Part shown: piece by piece, positions 61,107-64,000 of the stretch
How the letters are laid out: each line of letters opens with the position of its first letter
Position numbering within the stretch: position 1 is the first letter of the stretch
NCBI RefSeq assembly: GCF_001653235.2
Contig: NC_035794.1
Location: forward strand, 1,550,001-1,614,000
Origin: Pochonia chlamydosporia 170
Taxonomy: Eukaryota; Ascomycota; Sordariomycetes; Hypocreales; Clavicipitaceae
Reading direction: 5' to 3'
Length of the DNA stretch: 64,000 bases
Position numbers and translations under genes: made by a program
The notes under the pieces: generated by a model
Told to the model about the DNA's origin: nothing
Databases searched by the model: none
What the model saw: only the letters and a program-made list of their open reading frames with translations

Positions 61107-61648
61107 CATGGTCGTCAGAGAGGGAGATGAAAGATGTAATCTTGTATCATATTTTATGTGTTTTCATTAGCGGGTCCTGTATTAATTAGACCAAATCATA
61201 GGAAAAGGGGTTGATACCACACTAAAAGTTCTTTGGGAGACTGGTAAAAACCAGCCATGTTAGTTAGCAGAAAGGGGACTTCAAGTTTATATAAACTAGT
61301 CATGATATCGGCATTCAAGATCAAGGATATCAAATACAATGAACCATTCAAAATGAGGCACCCAAGAACAAGGATATCGAAGCAATGAACCATTCATGAC
61401 AAGGCATTTCATTACTTTTACCTCTATGCAGTGAACCTACAGGTTCGGATTGACTATCAGGTATCTTACACCCAGCGCCAAACAAGTTCTTGTTACCTCC
61501 GTCCATTTCCCGCCATGCAGCCAGCTTGCCAAACAAAAAGCAGGAAAACAGATCAAGACACACAAGTCAATAACTACAAGAAAACGCCTTCACCCTTTCG
61601 ATGCGTCCAGAAAAGCACAAAGAGCACCGATGATAACATGTCCCTCCA

Positions 61649-64000
61649 TCACCAACTCCCTGCAAATGCATCCTTGGCCTCCTTTGTCGCCTTCTGCCAC
61701 TCTTGACTTGATTCGTCTCTGTGGCCCTGGACCTCATAAGACTGCGCCAGCATGCCGTCCGCAACGCTCTGCCACAACATGTTGCCGCTCCTTTGGGCCT
61801 GTTTGGATGCCGCCCGCGCACTCTTAAGTGCCTGTTCTCCAATGACGTTTTCAAAGAATCGGCTTCGCATAATACATAGAGTGACTGCGGCTCCGAGTAT
61901 GTTGTTGGTCACCTTGGATCCCGACATGGCCGCTTGAATATGCTGCTTCTGCTGGTTAAGCTGCTGCGGAGGGTCTGTTTCCAGCGCAGCAGCGACGTTA
62001 TGCCATGCTGTGCGGAGGTCGATGTTCCAGTGATTCGTGCAGAATGGTTGTAATTGCTCAATCAGCTCGTGTGTCTGATAGTCATTTCTGCAGCTTGGGT
62101 GCTGCATGATCCACAGTCGATTTAAGCCGGCGAGGAGTGCGATTTCTCGCTGGCCCGCTTTCACGCCGCTTGACGTTTGGGGTATATCGAAGCGGCTATC
62201 GAGGAATACACTCAGGGCTGCCTGTAAATTGCCCGTTCCTTGAAAATAGACGCCGGTTAAATAGGTAGAGAGTAACCCGATCGTAGGCTGTGTAGAGGGT
62301 GTGATTAAGGTTTCGAGTTTCGACATGAATTGCTTCACCTTGTCCCATTGGCAGTGACTGGCCGCCAAGATTCCTAGTAGGATGCTGAGATAAGCCTGGG
62401 CTTCCGTCCGCCAAGCCCGTTGTCGAATAGCTGTCGATAGTGACACTGACGGCCCATATGGGATACCGGCAGTCGAGCTGTCCCCTATTATGCTGTCAGT
62501 CTTGAAGACGCATAGTCGTCGGCAACCTGGCGACAACTTACAAGTGTCAAGAATCTTGACTCCCTCCAGCCAAAACTCGGTAGAACGACGTCCTTGCGAC
62601 GAAGGCTTATGCATGTTTGCCAGCCCACTAAAGGTAAAGCTAGATAACCAAGTTAGCATACGCATGGCAAATTCTTGTACTTGTCCTACATACACAAGTG
62701 ACCGTAATTCCACCTTGGTCATGAAAGAAATGACCATAAAATCAAAGTCTCCGTCGCCATCGCCCGCCGGACGAATGATGGCTGACGTCTCGTCACTAAC
62801 CGTACGAGCATTTGACGGCTGCCGTTTGACGGGAATGAGAAAGTCTGCTTTGACATTATTCCACTCCTCGCACTCGTCCAACCTCTGCTGTAGTAATCGT
62901 AGTTTCTGGGCTGTCGCGTCTGGGCTTTGATGGTACAAGCTCGAAGCAAAATCCAGCAGCAAGGTGAGCATCTCTAGCTGCATGATCTTGACGGTAGGGT
63001 CGAATTGGAATTTGGCCGCTTGTGCGATACAAGACTGCACACGCTCGATGTTACTGTCCTTGGATGTTTTGAGAAGCGCCAATCCTTCCAATATTGAAGC
63101 AAAAACGGTCATGGCGTTGTCGCCTCGGGTGTTGGCAACATTTTGGACAGCTCTAATGTTTTCTAATGCAGCAGCATCCGACGCGTTTCCCATAGACATG
63201 TAAAAGGTTGACTTCAAAAGTCGAAAAGCATAGTACCATTGCACGTGTTTGAATCTGCGAATTGTCAGTTCCGTTCTTGACAAGGCATGGGCATGCCAAT
63301 GCGGGGATTGCTTACGCCTCGCAATCAGATATATGGCCATCGACAGCTTTCAAAGCCGCTTTATGGTTGCGCTGAAACAAGACCTTGAGCATCAGATACT
63401 GCATGCAATACTTTAAATCGATCAAGCGGTGCTACAATAATTAGCATGAGAAGTAACAGTTTCAATATACTCCCAGCTTACCTTGTCACACAAGCTGATA
63501 CCCTTCCCGAGAGCCATTTCCGCCTCCATCAAATTCTCTGTTTCTTCTTGCAAAACCGCAGCATATCTCATCCGTAATCGAGCTTCTTCCCTCGGCGCAA
63601 GCTTATTATTTTGCATGGCTGTTTCCAAACATGACAAGCTCGTGACGATTAACTTTTGATATTCGTCAACCCTCTCAGGATCAGCAGACATGGCCACGTC
63701 GTGTACGGCGTTGCGAGCCTTTTCAAGGCATTCTTCGGCAATGGCAACCATTATCGGAATCGTGTTGATGCGAGGTTTCGGTGCGGGTGACCGTTTCGTG
63801 ATGCCGGGTGATTTTGTAGAGAGGGCGGGAGAGTTGGTTACGGACGAATGGGGACTTGATTTGATGCGCACGGGTTCATTTTTTGGTTCTTGTTTGATCT
63901 TTTGCTTCGGTATAGACGTATTTACGGTGATGGACTCTTGCACTGGAGATGGTTTGACTGTCGCTTCTAGTTCAGTTGGCTTGACGGTGATGGACTCTAG
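61649..64000 (-). CDS. SCC4: Cohesin loading factor subunit Mau2/Scc4, 5' part cut off by the window edge
   Basis: TPR-type partner of Scc2/Nipbl that loads cohesin on chromosomes in the nucleus. Visible exons: window edge to 63482, 63431-63316, 63254-62542 and 62484-61649; 727 residues are seen. The first part is low-complexity and Pro/Ser/Lys-rich; the conserved domain begins INTIPIMVAIAEECLEKARN. Family blocks include HRLIDLKYCMQYLMLKVLFQ across the second exon, FKHVQWYYAFRLLKSTFYM, and the C-terminal SQEWQKATKEAKDAF. The intron 62485-62541 is 57 nt and free of stops, so the frame reads through it; splicing gives KILDTWDSSTAGIPYGP. The stop lies 542 bp from the convergent SF3B4 stop. The N-terminus is outside the window. 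Confidence 0.92.
63925..63998. repeat. 15-bp direct repeat inside the Mau2/Scc4 N-terminal region
   Basis: ACGGTGATGGACTCT occurs at 63925-63939 and 63984-63998, in frame, and encodes two copies of ESITV separated by 59 bp. Confidence 0.85.

Overview
The window is nuclear DNA of a filamentous ascomycete (Pezizomycotina). Most genes are split by 50-100 nt introns with GTANGT donors, CTAAC-type branch points and YAG acceptors, and the proteins are clearly fungal. The actin gene, the Pr1-like subtilisin and the PHB depolymerase suggest a hypocrealean sordariomycete, but genus and species cannot be read from the sequence. I support 20 protein genes; two run off the window edges (a deubiquitinase on the left, the cohesin loader Mau2/Scc4 on the right).

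Layout. 1-6.3 kb: a ubiquitin-specific protease, the mitochondrial ribosomal protein uL5m and the Hsp70 exchange factor Fes1. 8-15.2 kb: a sugar-type MFS permease, actin, a mitochondrial GGQ release-factor-like protein and a serine palmitoyltransferase small subunit. 16-30.7 kb is the accessory-looking part: an atypical SDR epimerase, a secreted PHB depolymerase, a SurE phosphatase, a classical SDR, an F-box-like protein, a secreted amidase and a Pr1-like subtilisin, with long spacers and TATA-box promoters. 30.9-34.6 kb: ELP2 and URM1, divergently transcribed. 37.9-39.4 kb: a four-finger C2H2 regulator alone in about 23 kb without any other recognisable gene; 18.3 kb of this lies upstream of it. 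57.7-64 kb is dense housekeeping: the FLX1-type carrier, a 53-residue TOM7 gene in five tiny exons, SF3b subunit 4 and Mau2/Scc4.

How the genes relate. ELP2 (Elongator, mcm5 side chain) and URM1 (sulfur carrier, 2-thio group) act on the same wobble uridine of the same tRNAs and share a 338-bp intergenic region with a 14-bp palindrome made of two inverted GATA sites. The PHB depolymerase has four copies of CGGATCCGAT in its far upstream region, which looks like a local operator array. The mid-window enzymes do not form a recognisable biosynthetic cluster. No tRNA, rRNA, CRISPR array or intact transposon was recognised.

Limits: exon borders were read by eye from splice signals and protein continuity, without transcripts. 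Family names come from recognised motifs, not from database searches.
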